From CAVSNH01 sp963729275 (GTDB lineage: Bacteria; Actinomycetota; Acidimicrobiia; Acidimicrobiales; RAAP-2): DNA of 64,000 nt. This document shows positions 24,215 to 33,523 of the stretch, piece by piece. The notes beneath the pieces are model-generated. The model did no database searches, was not told where the DNA came from, and saw only the letters and a list, made by a program, of their open reading frames with translations. The stretch spans positions 62,001-126,000 of the forward strand of contig CAVSNH010000014.1 in NCBI GenBank assembly GCA_963729275.1, given 5' to 3'. How positions within the stretch are numbered: the first letter of the stretch is position 1; each line of letters begins with the position of its first letter. Position numbers and translations under genes: made by a program.

Positions 24215-26989
24215 TCAGGCGGGGACGAAGAAGTCGTAGGTCCCGGCCGGCACCGTGAGGGTCAGCGCCGAGCCGGGGGCCGAGGTGACCGAGACGCCGG
24301 GCGAGTGGGCGACGGCAACGCCCCCTTCGGTCACCTGACCGGGCGAGGTGGCAGGCAGGGCACAGTGGGCGCCGGCGTTCGGCGGCACCCCGAGGTTGAG
24401 CCGCAGACCCGAATGACCACGCCGCCACGACACGCGGTAGGTGCCGGCCGGCGTCGGGAAGGTCCCGGTCGCCCATTGGATCCGGGTCACGTCGGCCGGC
24501 GGGGTGATGGCCACGACCGTCGGGGGATCGCCGGGCCCGGGCGAGAGGGGGACGGCGCCCAACAGGGCCTCCTGGATGGCGACGAGGGCCGAGGACCCCC
24601 AGCCGTGGGACATGCTGTCGCCGATGATGTCGCTCGGAGTCCATGTCTCCCATGTGAAGGTGCCGCCGGCGGCGAGGATGGCCGCCCAACCCGGGAAGGA
24701 CGGATCGGTCAGCAGGCGCACGACATCGTCGTCTCGCCCGGCCGCGTGCAGGCCTCGCAACAGTTCGTGACCGTGGTCGGGCTCGATCGAGATGTTGAGC
24801 GAGGCGACGTAACGTCCGACTGCGGCCCGCCGCTCCGGCGGACAGATGTCGTAGGCCAAGGCGGCGCCGTTGGCCTGCTGGGAGGAGTGGCTGCTCTGGC
24901 TGCCATCGGCCCGCAACCCGTCGACGTAGAGACCCGAGGGGGTGACCAACAACCGGTTGATCTGCGTCGTGAGGTTGGTGGCCGCCTGTGACTCGGTGGT
25001 TGCCGACGAGGCGTCGCCGGCCAGGGTGGCGACCTGGGCGATGCGCCGGTGGGCGTTGGCCGAGAGGATGTTCATGAACCCGTCGGCAGCCGTGTTGTAG
25101 TCGTAGCCGTATTGGTTGTCCCCGTTGTTGGACAACATCAGCCCGGTCACCAGCCCGGTCGATTGGTCGACGGCCCGCTGCAGGTAGCCGGACAGCCGCA
25201 GCAGCGTGGGCAGGAGCCCGACGACGGTGGCCTTGTCGCCGGTCGACAGGTAGTAGCGCCACACCCACTCGGGATAGCGAGCGGTGAAGGTCGGGTAGTC
25301 CTGGGCCCCGTCGTCGTTGGGATAGACCTCGTTGACCTGGCCAGTGGTCGGCCAGTAGCGGGCCTGGGCTCGGGCCTCGTCCCTCAACCCCTGCCAGCTG
25401 AGGTTCTGCTCGGCGAAGGTGCGCATGGCGACCTCCGACTCGTTGGCCCCGTCCCAGAGGAACGGGCCCTTCTCGCGGGTCGGGGTGTCGATGAACTGCT
25501 CCTGGGACGTGTAGAGGGCCGAGTGGACGCACAGCTTCCAGACGGCGTCGAGCTCGGCCGACGACGACGAGAAGGTGGCCGCCGGCACTACGGGCATGGA
25601 CGCGTGACGAGCCAGGACGGCGACCTGGCTGGAACCGACGGCCTCACCCGGCTCGTCGACTTGGAGGTAGCGGAACCCGAGGTACCAGTAGGGATCGAAG
25701 CGTTGGCTGCCATCCCGCTGCACCAAGGAGAAGGAGAGGTCGGTGCCCTGGGTGCCATGGGTTGTCGACACGGCCCCGTCGGGGTCGAGGAGGTAGCCCA
25801 CGTGCATGGGGACGGTGTGCCCGCCGGTCCCGTCACGGAAGGCGACGGTCGGGCGGGCGGCGTAGACACGACCGAAGTCGGCCACCACCGAGCCGGTGGC
25901 CAGGGTACGGAGCGACACCGGAGCGAGCTGTTGTTCGACGATCCGCGTGCGCTGCGCATAGAGGTGGGTGAACGGCGAGGTGCCGACGGGCCCGAGGACG
26001 GCGGCGGCCGGCCACTGCTGGTCGTCGAACCCGGCTTGGGCCCACCCGTCGGGGTGGCGGCGGAGGTCGATCCATTCGACGAAGTCGCCCCCGTCGTTGT
26101 TGCGCTGGGGGGCCGGCAGCCATTCGGCCGGCTGTGTCCGCCACCCGCCGTCGGAACCGAGGACGGCGGTGCGGCCGTCGGTGTAGTGGGCAACGACCTG
26201 GACGAGGAGCCCGGGAGCGGACGTCGGTCGTCCCCGCCCCGGCCCGTACCAGTGATGGAGGACGCCGAGCGCGTTGGTGGCGCCGGGCGTCAGCGCGGTG
26301 GTGACGTCCGTCGCCTGCACGTACTGCTCGTCGGGGAAACAGAAGCTCGGGCCCTGCGACACCTGCGAGCCGTTGACCCAGAGCTGGAAGCGGTGAGCGG
26401 CGGCCACGTAGGCGATGGCCCACGCCAGACTGCCGGTCGGCACCGACCATTGGGCGCGGAGATAGGTATAGATCTCCTCGCCGGGGTTGGCCGGCCCTGG
26501 TCGCAACCAGCTCGCCGACCAGTCGGTGGACCGCAGGCCGGTCGTGAAGGTGGCCGGCGCGCCCGTCGGGCTCCACCCACCGCTCTCGTCGGCCGTCCGA
26601 ACCGTCCACTGGTAGCGGGTCGCCGACGCCAGGGGTGGCCCGCCGTAGGTGACGAACGCCTGGTCGTCGGAGGTCACCGGGCCCGAGTCCCACACCACCC
26701 GGCCGGTGGTGCGACCCGACGAGGGGCCGGTCACCGTGATGCGGTAGGCGCGCTGGCGAGCGCCACGTCGGGCGTCGTCCAGGCGCCAGGCGAAGAGGAC
26801 GTCGTCGGGGTCGACGCCGAACGGGGCTTCGTCACCGGTGGTGGTCAGCGTGACCGGGCGCCCCGGCCCGCCCACCGTCGCCGGGGCAGCACCTGCCGTC
26901 CCGCCCGCCGTGACCAGGGCGCCGGCAGCCGCAGCCGCCGTCGTCTTGGCCGACAGCGCCAGGAACCGGCGGCGGTCGATCCTCTCCAC
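24215..26989 (-). CDS. Secreted alpha-L-rhamnosidase, GH78
   Basis: A 924-residue exported glycoside hydrolase. The N-terminus RIDRRRFLALSAKT is a Tat signal with twin arginines. Then come a fibronectin-like domain (about 50-150; TRYQWTVRTAD), jelly-roll domains (about 150-460) and the (alpha/alpha)6 catalytic domain (about 470-800). There, DTPTREKGPFLWDGANESE holds the acidic residues expected of the GH78 acid, and GGTFTWETWTPSD holds the general base Glu. A C-terminal beta domain ends the protein. It releases terminal L-rhamnose from plant or bacterial glycans outside the cell. The gene stands alone on the minus strand. The substrate and linkage are not readable. Confidence 0.87.
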   Translation of the reverse strand: MERIDRRRFLALSAKTTAAAAAGALVTAGGTAGAAPATVGGPGRPVTLTTTGDEAPFGVDPDDVLFAWRLDDARRGARQRAYRITVTGPSSGRTTGRVVWDSGPVTSDDQAFVTYGGPPLASATRYQWTVRTADESGGWSPTGAPATFTTGLRSTDWSASWLRPGPANPGEEIYTYLRAQWSVPTGSLAWAIAYVAAAHRFQLWVNGSQVSQGPSFCFPDEQYVQATDVTTALTPGATNALGVLHHWYGPGRGRPTSAPGLLVQVVAHYTDGRTAVLGSDGGWRTQPAEWLPAPQRNNDGGDFVEWIDLRRHPDGWAQAGFDDQQWPAAAVLGPVGTSPFTHLYAQRTRIVEQQLAPVSLRTLATGSVVADFGRVYAARPTVAFRDGTGGHTVPMHVGYLLDPDGAVSTTHGTQGTDLSFSLVQRDGSQRFDPYWYLGFRYLQVDEPGEAVGSSQVAVLARHASMPVVPAATFSSSSAELDAVWKLCVHSALYTSQEQFIDTPTREKGPFLWDGANESEVAMRTFAEQNLSWQGLRDEARAQARYWPTTGQVNEVYPNDDGAQDYPTFTARYPEWVWRYYLSTGDKATVVGLLPTLLRLSGYLQRAVDQSTGLVTGLMLSNNGDNQYGYDYNTAADGFMNILSANAHRRIAQVATLAGDASSATTESQAATNLTTQINRLLVTPSGLYVDGLRADGSQSSHSSQQANGAALAYDICPPERRAAVGRYVASLNISIEPDHGHELLRGLHAAGRDDDVVRLLTDPSFPGWAAILAAGGTFTWETWTPSDIIGDSMSHGWGSSALVAIQEALLGAVPLSPGPGDPPTVVAITPPADVTRIQWATGTFPTPAGTYRVSWRRGHSGLRLNLGVPPNAGAHCALPATSPGQVTEGGVAVAHSPGVSVTSAPGSALTLTVPAGTYDFFVPA

Positions 26990-27110
26990 GTCCCCCTCCC
27001 GTCCCGCCGGTCCGCGTGACCGGTCGTCGCTCCCGATGGTCCTCGGGCGGTGCCAGGTTATGACCAGGAGCTGGCCGGAGTCGGGTAGTCAGCCCGGCGC
27101 CGGCGTCGGG

Positions 27111-28547
27111 TCAGCCCGAGCCGTCGAAGGGAGCGTCGAAGGCGAAGACACCGCCGTCGGCCGCAGCCAACCAGTAACCGCCGGTGAGCGGGTCGAAGGT
27201 GGCGCCCACGATGGGGGCGGCCAGAACCATGCCCCCCGTCGAACCGGCGAAGGGGGCGTCCCCGTAGGTGAACACACCGCCGTCACTGGCCACGAAGAAG
27301 TACCCACTGCCACCGGGCATGGCCACCATGCCCACGACCGGCCGATTGAGAACCTGGCCGCCGGTCGATCCCAAGAAGGGCGCGTTGAAGGAGAAGACGC
27401 CACCGTCGGACGCCACCAGCCAGTAGCCGCCAGTGGCGGTGTCGGCGGCAATTCCGACGATGGGCTGGTCGAGCGACTTCCCGCCCATCGAGCCGTAGAA
27501 GGTGGCGTCACCGAACGAGAAGACGCCACCGTCGGACGCCACCAGCCAGTAGCCGAGCCCGTCCGGGGTCGGGGCCAGGTCGACGACCGGGCGATTGAGC
27601 GGCTTCCCGCCCATCGAGCCGTAGAAGCCGGCATCCCCGTAGTCGAACACCCCGCCATCGGCCGCCACCAACCAGTAGCCGAGGCCGTCCGGCGTGGGCA
27701 CGATGTGGGCGATGGGGGCGTCGAGCGCGAGGGACGAGGCGTCCCCGAGATCGAGGGCGTCGCCGTAGTCCGTGACGGTCCCGTTGGACCAGGCCAGCCA
27801 GTAGCCCCCGCCATAGGACGTTGACGCGACGCCCACCGCTCTGGCGCCCTCTGGTGCCGGCCCGGCCGGTGGCACCGGCGGTGGCGGTACGGTGACTCCC
27901 GCATAATCGAGAACGACGAGCGCGGGACCGTCGCCCTCGGCATCGGCGATCACGATGCCGCACCGGTCATAACCCTCAGCGATCTGCGTCGAGGTCGGTG
28001 GACAGGAGGCGGCGGGGTCCGCGGCGGTGAACGGATCAGGGACGATGAACGTCCCCGTCAGGTCACCGGAGGCGTCGGCGGCAAAGGTCTGCTCGTCGTT
28101 CGTGTCGATCTCGGCCGCAGCCGTCCCCGACGAGAAGAGGAGGGGACTGAATTCGGCCATACTGACCTGGTCGAAGGGTGCCCATCCGGTGCAGGTGAAC
28201 GCAATTTCTGCACCCGGGGTGACGTTGGCCACCAGCTCGGTCTCGGTGGGCACCCCATTGAAGAAGCACGAAGGTGCGGGAGTGTCCTCGGCACGCCATT
28301 GGCCGGTGGCACGAGGCTCGGCAACGAATGGGCCCGCCGGGAAATTGCGGACCGCCTCGGCGAGTGTGGCCGCCGTCGCTTCTTCACGCGGGCTGGCGGC
28401 AGCACCCGCCGGGTTGGCGCCGAGCGGAGCGACACCGAGGGCGAGGCCACCGAGCGTGAGAGCAGCGATCAATCCGAGGGCGCCCATGACCCATGCCGGT
28501 CCCCTGCGGGTCGGCTGTCGGCCGGCGCCTGCTCGTCCTCGGCCCAT
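27111..28547 (-). CDS. Secreted protein with GYWLVASDGG repeats
   Basis: A 478-residue protein with an N-terminal membrane/signal segment (ALGLIAALTLGGLALGVAPL, about 22-42). A middle domain of about 170 residues (VTPGAEIAFTCTGWAPFDQV, with paired cysteines) resembles an immunoglobulin-like or neocarzinostatin-like fold. A Pro-rich linker follows, then about six repeats of roughly 45 residues built on GYWLVASDGGVFSFGDA and FYGSMGGK.L..P. These repeats are common in Acidimicrobiia secreted proteins and probably form a beta-propeller. The ATG at 28547 is preceded by GGGAGG. No catalytic motif is seen. A role in envelope binding or adhesion is inference. Confidence 0.75.
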   Translation of the reverse strand: MGRGRAGAGRQPTRRGPAWVMGALGLIAALTLGGLALGVAPLGANPAGAAASPREEATAATLAEAVRNFPAGPFVAEPRATGQWRAEDTPAPSCFFNGVPTETELVANVTPGAEIAFTCTGWAPFDQVSMAEFSPLLFSSGTAAAEIDTNDEQTFAADASGDLTGTFIVPDPFTAADPAASCPPTSTQIAEGYDRCGIVIADAEGDGPALVVLDYAGVTVPPPPVPPAGPAPEGARAVGVASTSYGGGYWLAWSNGTVTDYGDALDLGDASSLALDAPIAHIVPTPDGLGYWLVAADGGVFDYGDAGFYGSMGGKPLNRPVVDLAPTPDGLGYWLVASDGGVFSFGDATFYGSMGGKSLDQPIVGIAADTATGGYWLVASDGGVFSFNAPFLGSTGGQVLNRPVVGMVAMPGGSGYFFVASDGGVFTYGDAPFAGSTGGMVLAAPIVGATFDPLTGGYWLAAADGGVFAFDAPFDGSG

Positions 28548-28790
28548 CGACCTGCCTCCCTGGACCGACCCGTGCTGGCCCGGCTCATGGTAACAGTGCA
28601 ACCCCTGATTGCCCAGGTCGCGGAGGCGCGATACTGCCCACCCGACCGGGCTCAGGCGTGGGCCGTCGGCACCGCCAGCGGCGAGCCGCCTGGGCCGCAC
28701 CGAGGGGGATCCGCCGACCTCACGCCGTGGCCAAAACGGGTTCCTTGCTCCGGGCCGGGGGGGCGGGGGCGCGGGCGACGGGCGGGCGAG

Positions 28791-28837
28791 CCGGGCGCCG
28801 GGCCGGGCGCCGGGCGCCGGGCGCCGGGCGCCGGGTC
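28791..28837. repeat. 7-bp tandem repeat array beside the ABC ATPase stop codon
   Basis: CCGGGCG repeats about six times (one unit truncated) and ends 6 bp from the minus-strand stop codon at 28843, so it lies immediately 3' of the ATPase gene. The surrounding 28750-28790 is also G-rich. Confidence 0.7.
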
Positions 28838-28842
28838 GAACG

Positions 28843-29733
28843 TCAGGTGGTCTTGGCTCGGGCCGACCACCGTCCGCGATGGCGCTCCACGACCACATCG
28901 GTGCCGAAGGCGGCGGACACCGACTCGCTGCGGAGCACGCGCTCTACGGGACCGCTCTCCACCATGGCCCCGGCACGGAGCAACGCGACATGGGTCACGC
29001 CGACCGGGATCTCCTCCAGGTGATGCGTCACGAGGACGAGGGGCGGCACGCCCGGGTCAGCGGCGAGCTCGGACAATCGAACGAGGTGTCGCTCGCGAGC
29101 GCCGAGGTCGAGGCCGGCTGTCGGCTCGTCCATGAGCAGCAGCTCCGGTTGGCCCATGAGGGCCCTGGCCAGCAGCACCTGCTGGCGCTCCCCCTCCGAC
29201 AACAAGCCGAAAGGACGAGCGGCGAATCCGGGGGCCCCGAAGCCGGCGTCGGAGAGGTACCCGGCAGCCCGTCGGCGGTCCTCGTCGGTGTACTCGTTCC
29301 ACCACGTCTCGAGGGCGGCGTACCGACCGGTGAGGACGACGTCGAGTGCCGGCTGCTCCGGCCGGAGGCTCCGGGCGACGGCCGGGCTCACGAAGGCGAT
29401 GCGCCGTCGCAGCGCACGCATGTCGACCCGCCCGAGCCGCGACCCGAGGATCTCCACCTCCCCGCGGGTGGGCCAAAGGGCGGACCCGACCACGCGCAGG
29501 AGGGTGGTCTTGCCCGATCCGTTGGCCCCGAGCAGGGCCCAACGCTGTCCGGCATCGATCGTCCACGACACATGGTCGAGCAGCGCGGTGCCGTCGCGGA
29601 CGACCGAGACGTCCTCCACCCGCACGACCGATCCCACCGATCCATCGGACCGTGCGTGACCAGCCGCAGACGATGCTCCGCTTCTCTCAACAATCCCCAA
29701 CCCATCGGCCGATCTCGCCCCGGCATCAGTCAA
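28843..29733 (-). CDS. Stand-alone ABC transporter ATPase
   Basis: A 296-residue nucleotide-binding protein. Walker A is GANGSGKTT (about 68-76), the signature is LSEGERQ (about 182-188) and Walker B is LLLMDEPTAGLDLGARE (about 199-215), followed by the switch His in LVTHHLEEI. It resembles single-domain ATPases of the YlmA/ModF type, for which no permease is encoded nearby. The start is uncertain: TTG 29733 opens the frame, while GTG 29625 lies just before RVEDVSVVRDG, where homology normally begins. No membrane component is in the window, so the transport role is open. Confidence 0.78.
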   Translation of the reverse strand: MTDAGARSADGLGIVERSGASSAAGHARSDGSVGSVVRVEDVSVVRDGTALLDHVSWTIDAGQRWALLGANGSGKTTLLRVVGSALWPTRGEVEILGSRLGRVDMRALRRRIAFVSPAVARSLRPEQPALDVVLTGRYAALETWWNEYTDEDRRRAAGYLSDAGFGAPGFAARPFGLLSEGERQQVLLARALMGQPELLLMDEPTAGLDLGARERHLVRLSELAADPGVPPLVLVTHHLEEIPVGVTHVALLRAGAMVESGPVERVLRSESVSAAFGTDVVVERHRGRWSARAKTT

Positions 29734-29968
29734 TTGGAACCCTTCGTTCAGCCTGCGCTTGCCAAGGTACCCGGCTTGCAGGGACTCAGTCCCGAGATCC
29801 GGAGACAGGGCGTTCCTGGTTGAGGCATGTCACGACCGTTTACGCGGAATAATCGCGGCTCGCGCGATCTTGACGGACTAGGCCCCTGGGAGTTCACTGT
29901 CTTTACGCCCCGCCGGAAGGGGACTGGCGTTCCCGCCCCGTGTCCCTGCAGCAGATGGAGTCTTCGTG

Positions 29969-30316
29969 ATGACCCAGAACGATGATTGGTCACCTGACGA
30001 GCCATTGGGTACGGAAGCTTTCGAACAGGGTGACGAAGCGATCGATGACGCTTCGAGAGTCGATTCGGTACTCACTGACGAGATCCAGCAAGACCCTTCG
30101 CTCGACCCAACCCTTCAGGTGGACCAGCGCGAACTTGAAGAGGCTGGGGCGGTGTTGGATGACCCAGAGCGCATTGTCACTTTGGATGGAGGGATCGATG
30201 ATCCCGATGGTCTCGAAGTGCCGCTGACAAGCGGCAGCAGGCGACTTGAGAGCGAGAATGATTGGGATCTCGATGCACCGCTAGCAGGCGACAGCGAGTT
30301 CGAGGAAGACGAGTGA
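29969..30316 (+). CDS. Small acidic hypothetical protein
   Basis: A 115-residue protein, very rich in Asp and Glu and without aromatic clusters or membrane segments. The pattern DDPERIVTLDGGIDDPDGLE resembles the acidic actinobacterial DUF5709-type proteins, but the match is weak. GGAG lies before the ATG at 29969 (GATGGAGTCTTCGTG). It opens the lower-GC block that runs to about 35.6 kb. The product is probably disordered and cytoplasmic. Function unknown. Confidence 0.5.
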   Translation: MTQNDDWSPDEPLGTEAFEQGDEAIDDASRVDSVLTDEIQQDPSLDPTLQVDQRELEEAGAVLDDPERIVTLDGGIDDPDGLEVPLTSGSRRLESENDWDLDAPLAGDSEFEEDE

Positions 30317-30513
30317 CGAACACGGTCGGGCCATCCACTCGGCAAGACGTGACCATTCAGACATTGAAGCGGAACTTGTCCGCTTTGGATGAGTGTCGGT
30401 AGCTGTTGACGTTAGATGGCATGTGGGCTGGCGTTACGTGTCGAATGGGCGACGGCCGGCGCGTGCTGTTGGTGGAAGTTTCGCGGACTATCCGCGGACT
30501 CGCCCGGCCGACG

Positions 30514-30519
30514 TACCAT
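30514..30519 (+). promoter_or_regulatory. Candidate -10 element for a leaderless transcript
   Basis: TACCAT ends 6 nt before the ATG at 30526, and no ribosome-binding site is visible. Confidence 0.5.
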
Positions 30520-30525
30520 TCGCCC

Positions 30526-31131
30526 ATGCCGCCTGGTCGGGCGAGCTTCGGGAAGCCGGCTCGAGCGTTAGTGATCTGCTTCGGTCTGGCGGTTTGTGCC
30601 GCAGCCTGCTCTTCGGGCGGTTCGGCCTTGACAACCTCGACGACGACTCCTCCGACGACGACATCGGCAACCATTTGTCCGCCTGGATGCTCGCCACCCG
30701 CACCGGACACGTTGAGTGGCGGTCCAGGGTCGAGTCCGTCTAGCCCGGTTCCCTTTGGTCGGACGGAATCGGTGGATGGGTGGATGGTCAAGGTCGTCAG
30801 CGTTACCCCTGAGATAACCGACCCGGTGACATCGACCACAGCCGCCGGTTATCAGTCGATCGTCTACACAATCCGAGCCACCCTTGAACACGGGTTCCGC
30901 CCAGAATCACCGAGCATCCTGATGGCAGCGTTCTTGGCAGCGAACCATACGATCTACAACGCTGACAGCATGCCGGAATGCTATGGCGGCAAAACCTTTC
31001 ACAATCTGGCATACCCCGGAGGCGCTGTGACCGACTCGGGGTGTATCTCGATACCGACCTCGGCTGCAGGTGACCTGGTGTTAAGTATGAGACTCGTTGG
31101 TGGAGGCGAAGTGTGGTTTGCCACGCCGTAA
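30526..31131 (+). CDS. Putative lipoprotein
   Basis: A 201-residue exported protein. The N-terminal basic region and hydrophobic LVICFGLAVCAAAC (about 15-28) form a lipoprotein signal, with Cys28 as the probable lipidated residue. A Ser/Thr/Pro-rich linker (about 29-75) follows. The C-terminal 120 residues look like a DUF4352-type immunoglobulin-like domain: VKVVSVTPEITDPVTSTTAAGYQSIVYTIRATL near its start and CISIPTSAAGDLVLSMRL near its end (read in parts). Two cysteines there could form a disulfide. ATG 30526 is chosen for its leaderless-type -10 six bases upstream and because longer starts would lack a signal peptide. Function unknown. Confidence 0.65.
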   Translation: MPPGRASFGKPARALVICFGLAVCAAACSSGGSALTTSTTTPPTTTSATICPPGCSPPAPDTLSGGPGSSPSSPVPFGRTESVDGWMVKVVSVTPEITDPVTSTTAAGYQSIVYTIRATLEHGFRPESPSILMAAFLAANHTIYNADSMPECYGGKTFHNLAYPGGAVTDSGCISIPTSAAGDLVLSMRLVGGGEVWFATP

Positions 31132-31170
31132 GTGAGAACTCATGCGGAATAGCAGTGGTTCAATCCGCGA

Positions 31171-32364
31171 TCACTCAGACTCCACGAATGGGATCAGTGA
31201 GCCCTCGACGAACTGATTAGGACGCCATCCCTTGGCCATCCTTTCGAGCAAGAAGGAATCGGCGGCACCGATACCCAGGCTGCCGCCAGCGGCCACTAGG
31301 ACTGGCAGGCCGGCCATCGCCGCAGCAACTCCGACTCCCCCCACGATTACCCAACGGAGGATTTTCGATGGGAGCTTGTCAACGAACGAGGATTTAGTTA
31401 CTTCCTGGTAGTAGGCAAGCAGTAGGTCTTCATCATCGTCACACCCGTCGAGCCATGATCGAAACTGTCGCGATTTGGCGATGACCTCGATGAGATCCGA
31501 GAATGACCTTTCGCCAGCGTTGATGGCTCCTCGGATGTTTTTTCCCTCAAGGAGTCTCTCTTGGAACAAGTCAACGTTGCTCTGCTCGGCGGTTGACCGG
31601 CGAACAAGTCCTGAGCACCTGAGATTCAGAACTCGGCTGGTAATGGGATCGGCCGCGATCTCGGCGTCGTACTCGGCGCTCCGAAAAATCAGAATCTCGG
31701 TGTCGACCAGCGTTTTGAGGATGAACCCACGGTCGATCGTCGGCGTACCGGCCGGCGCGTTCTGTTGAATGAACCGGTTCAGCACTTTGAAATCGATGTC
31801 AGTGTGAACCTTGTATCCGCCGTCGTAGTCCTCAAGCTCAAAAGCAACTCCGGCTAGTTCGGGAAGGTTCGGAGCCAGCGAAGCCGTAATGAGCTGCGCA
31901 CCCGAAGTTACCCATTCGCTTAGACGCAGAGCATCCCTAGCATTGGCAATGAGCCGTTCGTCCCAGTCGATGGTTTCGTCAAGGAGGGGCGTGAGCCGCC
32001 TTCGCAGTTTCCGAGCTTTGCTCGCGTTGCCAGTCACCTCCTCGAACTCCCTGTCGGCGACCCGATCGAAGGCATTGTTCGGGACTCGAAGGGTGCAGAT
32101 AGCGTGCTCTTCGTTCGCCGTACCTATGCCTCGCGTGGCAACAGAGCAGTCGCTGTCTAGGTACGTGATCCGAAGGAGGCCCTCAGAAAGCATGGCGACA
32201 AGCGTGTTGGGCGGCACTTCTCTGATTAGCTGGGTAAGCACGAGCGAATCGGCCACAAGGTGCACTTCACCGTAGAACACCATCGCCTCGGCCAGCGCAC
32301 CCAAATCCATCGGGGTAGCTGGCGAGAGCTTCCGGTACGGAGAAATGCAAAGCCGATCAAGCAT
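31171..32364 (-). CDS. Conserved hypothetical protein with C-terminal membrane segment
   Basis: A 397-residue protein that I cannot assign. The N-terminal part (ALAEAMVFYGEVHLVADSLVLTQLIREVP) is helical and soluble. The C-terminus has a hydrophobic hairpin, WVIVGGVGVAAAMAGLPVLV followed by AAGGSLGIGAADSFLLERM (about 345-385), and ends with GWRPNQFVEGSLIPF. The codon use is less G/C-biased than in the flanking core genes. GAGG lies shortly before the ATG at 32364. It is the last gene of a three-gene minus-strand operon (gap 36 nt) divergent from the SIR2-like gene. A role as a partner or regulator of that locus is inference only. Confidence 0.65.
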   Translation of the reverse strand: MLDRLCISPYRKLSPATPMDLGALAEAMVFYGEVHLVADSLVLTQLIREVPPNTLVAMLSEGLLRITYLDSDCSVATRGIGTANEEHAICTLRVPNNAFDRVADREFEEVTGNASKARKLRRRLTPLLDETIDWDERLIANARDALRLSEWVTSGAQLITASLAPNLPELAGVAFELEDYDGGYKVHTDIDFKVLNRFIQQNAPAGTPTIDRGFILKTLVDTEILIFRSAEYDAEIAADPITSRVLNLRCSGLVRRSTAEQSNVDLFQERLLEGKNIRGAINAGERSFSDLIEVIAKSRQFRSWLDGCDDDEDLLLAYYQEVTKSSFVDKLPSKILRWVIVGGVGVAAAMAGLPVLVAAGGSLGIGAADSFLLERMAKGWRPNQFVEGSLIPFVESE

Positions 32365-32400
32365 TACCTCAAGTCCGCCCGACTCTCGACATTGGGTCAG

Positions 32401-33180
32401 TCACGCGTAGGTCGACAGCCATGGCATCGGGGGGTTGCTCATTCGCTGCGACATTGTCACACTGCGGTCGCCTCGCATAGCGCTCACAAAGCGTTCGATC
32501 CTTCGACGGATCGGGCGGTTCGGTGGCGGAGCAGCCAACAGAATCCACAACTCCGCGATGTTGAGGTCAAGCGCCAACTTCAAATCGTGATACCAACTCG
32601 CATCGTCGATGGCTCCGTGAATGATCCCGGAGATAGTGAAGCCGGCCTCTGCGATCGGTGTCCGATCGCGCCCGCCGAAACGACGCAGATCGGCCGCGTG
32701 TAGAACATTGAAGTCCGTTTGCTGTTGAACCAACTGGTTGAATACGGTCATCCTTGAGAGTGCGATATTTGCCGCCCTGACGGTCCGCTGGGAGAACGGC
32801 CACGTATCCCCCGACAGGGCAATGAGGCTGGCGACCGGATCGATCGATACTCGATAGTTCTGCATGAACGACCTGTGCTTTCTGATCTGGTCGTAGTCGA
32901 ACTGCGCGCGTTCCGCCGCCAATTTCCCCTTGTAGCTCGTGCTGAAAAAGCTGTCGTGCCAGTCGGTAAGGGAGGCTCTGACTCCCTCAAGATGGTTGAG
33001 TGAGGCCTGCTGGCGCTGTCGGTTGACCGCGTCTTGTTGCAGTTTGTAAACGTGGAAAGCGATGTAGGCGGCGCCGAGAATGAGCGTGTCGCCAAGGGCC
33101 AAAAGTAGAGCGCTGAGCCAGGTGGTGTCCCAGAATGGGACCGGCGGCATTGATGCGGCTGCGAGGTGACCCGGGATCAC
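32401..33180 (-). CDS. Membrane-anchored hypothetical protein
   Basis: A 259-residue protein. One N-terminal membrane helix (TTWLSALLLALGDTLILGAAYIA, about 19-41, read in parts) is followed by a basic, Gln-rich coiled-coil-like stretch (YKLQQDAVNRQRQQASLNHL) and a cytoplasmic alpha-helical domain without recognised motifs. The GTG at 33180 overlaps the TGA of the Zn-ribbon gene by 4 nt, which fixes the start and shows translation coupling. The layout of one membrane anchor plus a helical domain is seen in several phage-defence effectors or sensors, but no family is recognised. Confidence 0.65.
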   Translation of the reverse strand: MIPGHLAAASMPPVPFWDTTWLSALLLALGDTLILGAAYIAFHVYKLQQDAVNRQRQQASLNHLEGVRASLTDWHDSFFSTSYKGKLAAERAQFDYDQIRKHRSFMQNYRVSIDPVASLIALSGDTWPFSQRTVRAANIALSRMTVFNQLVQQQTDFNVLHAADLRRFGGRDRTPIAEAGFTISGIIHGAIDDASWYHDLKLALDLNIAELWILLAAPPPNRPIRRRIERFVSAMRGDRSVTMSQRMSNPPMPWLSTYA

Positions 33181-33398
33181 CAGTCCACATCATCGCTACT
33201 AAACGGCTCGACGTTGACTAGATCGCCCGATCCATCGAGGCCGAATGCTGTATCGGGCCGGCTCGACAGCATGTTGCACGCGACACACGTGCCCACCCAC
33301 GGCTGAACCTGGCCGGCCGCGTCGACCCAGCCCAGCCCTACAGCGGTTGAGACGTGGCCGCCACAAACGGGGCATTGCAGGTCGTCGGTAGGCGTCAT
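33177..33398 (-). CDS. Small zinc-ribbon protein
   Basis: A 73-residue protein with two CxxC knuckles, Cys9/Cys12 (CPVC) and Cys38/Cys41 (CVAC), arranged as a zinc ribbon. The rest is acidic and short (NVEPFSSDDVDW at the end). Small zinc ribbons of this type mediate protein or nucleic-acid contacts. AGGAGG lies about 10 nt before the ATG at 33398. It is the first gene of the minus-strand operon, 125 bp from the divergent SIR2-like gene, so the two operons may share control. Confidence 0.68.
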   Translation of the reverse strand: MTPTDDLQCPVCGGHVSTAVGLGWVDAAGQVQPWVGTCVACNMLSSRPDTAFGLDGSGDLVNVEPFSSDDVDW

Positions 33399-33511
33399 CT
33401 TTGTCGGGCCTCCTGATCGCCAGCTCCGTAGCGAGCGGTCCCCGCAGAGCAGGCCACGACAGTCGGGACGGATGGGAGCTTAGATCGTTTGGTCGATGCG
33501 CGACGAAAACC

Positions 33512-33517
33512 TAGATT
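33512..33517 (+). promoter_or_regulatory. Candidate -10 element for the SIR2-like gene
   Basis: TAGATT ends 6 nt before the ATG at 33524, with no ribosome-binding site between. Confidence 0.5.
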
Positions 33518-33523
33518 TGTGGC

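Noticed and set aside
25049..27019. Plus-strand open frame of 656 codons opposite the rhamnosidase gene
   Set aside because: It is rich in Gly, Val, Arg and Asp without any domain. The minus strand has a Tat signal and GH78 motifs.
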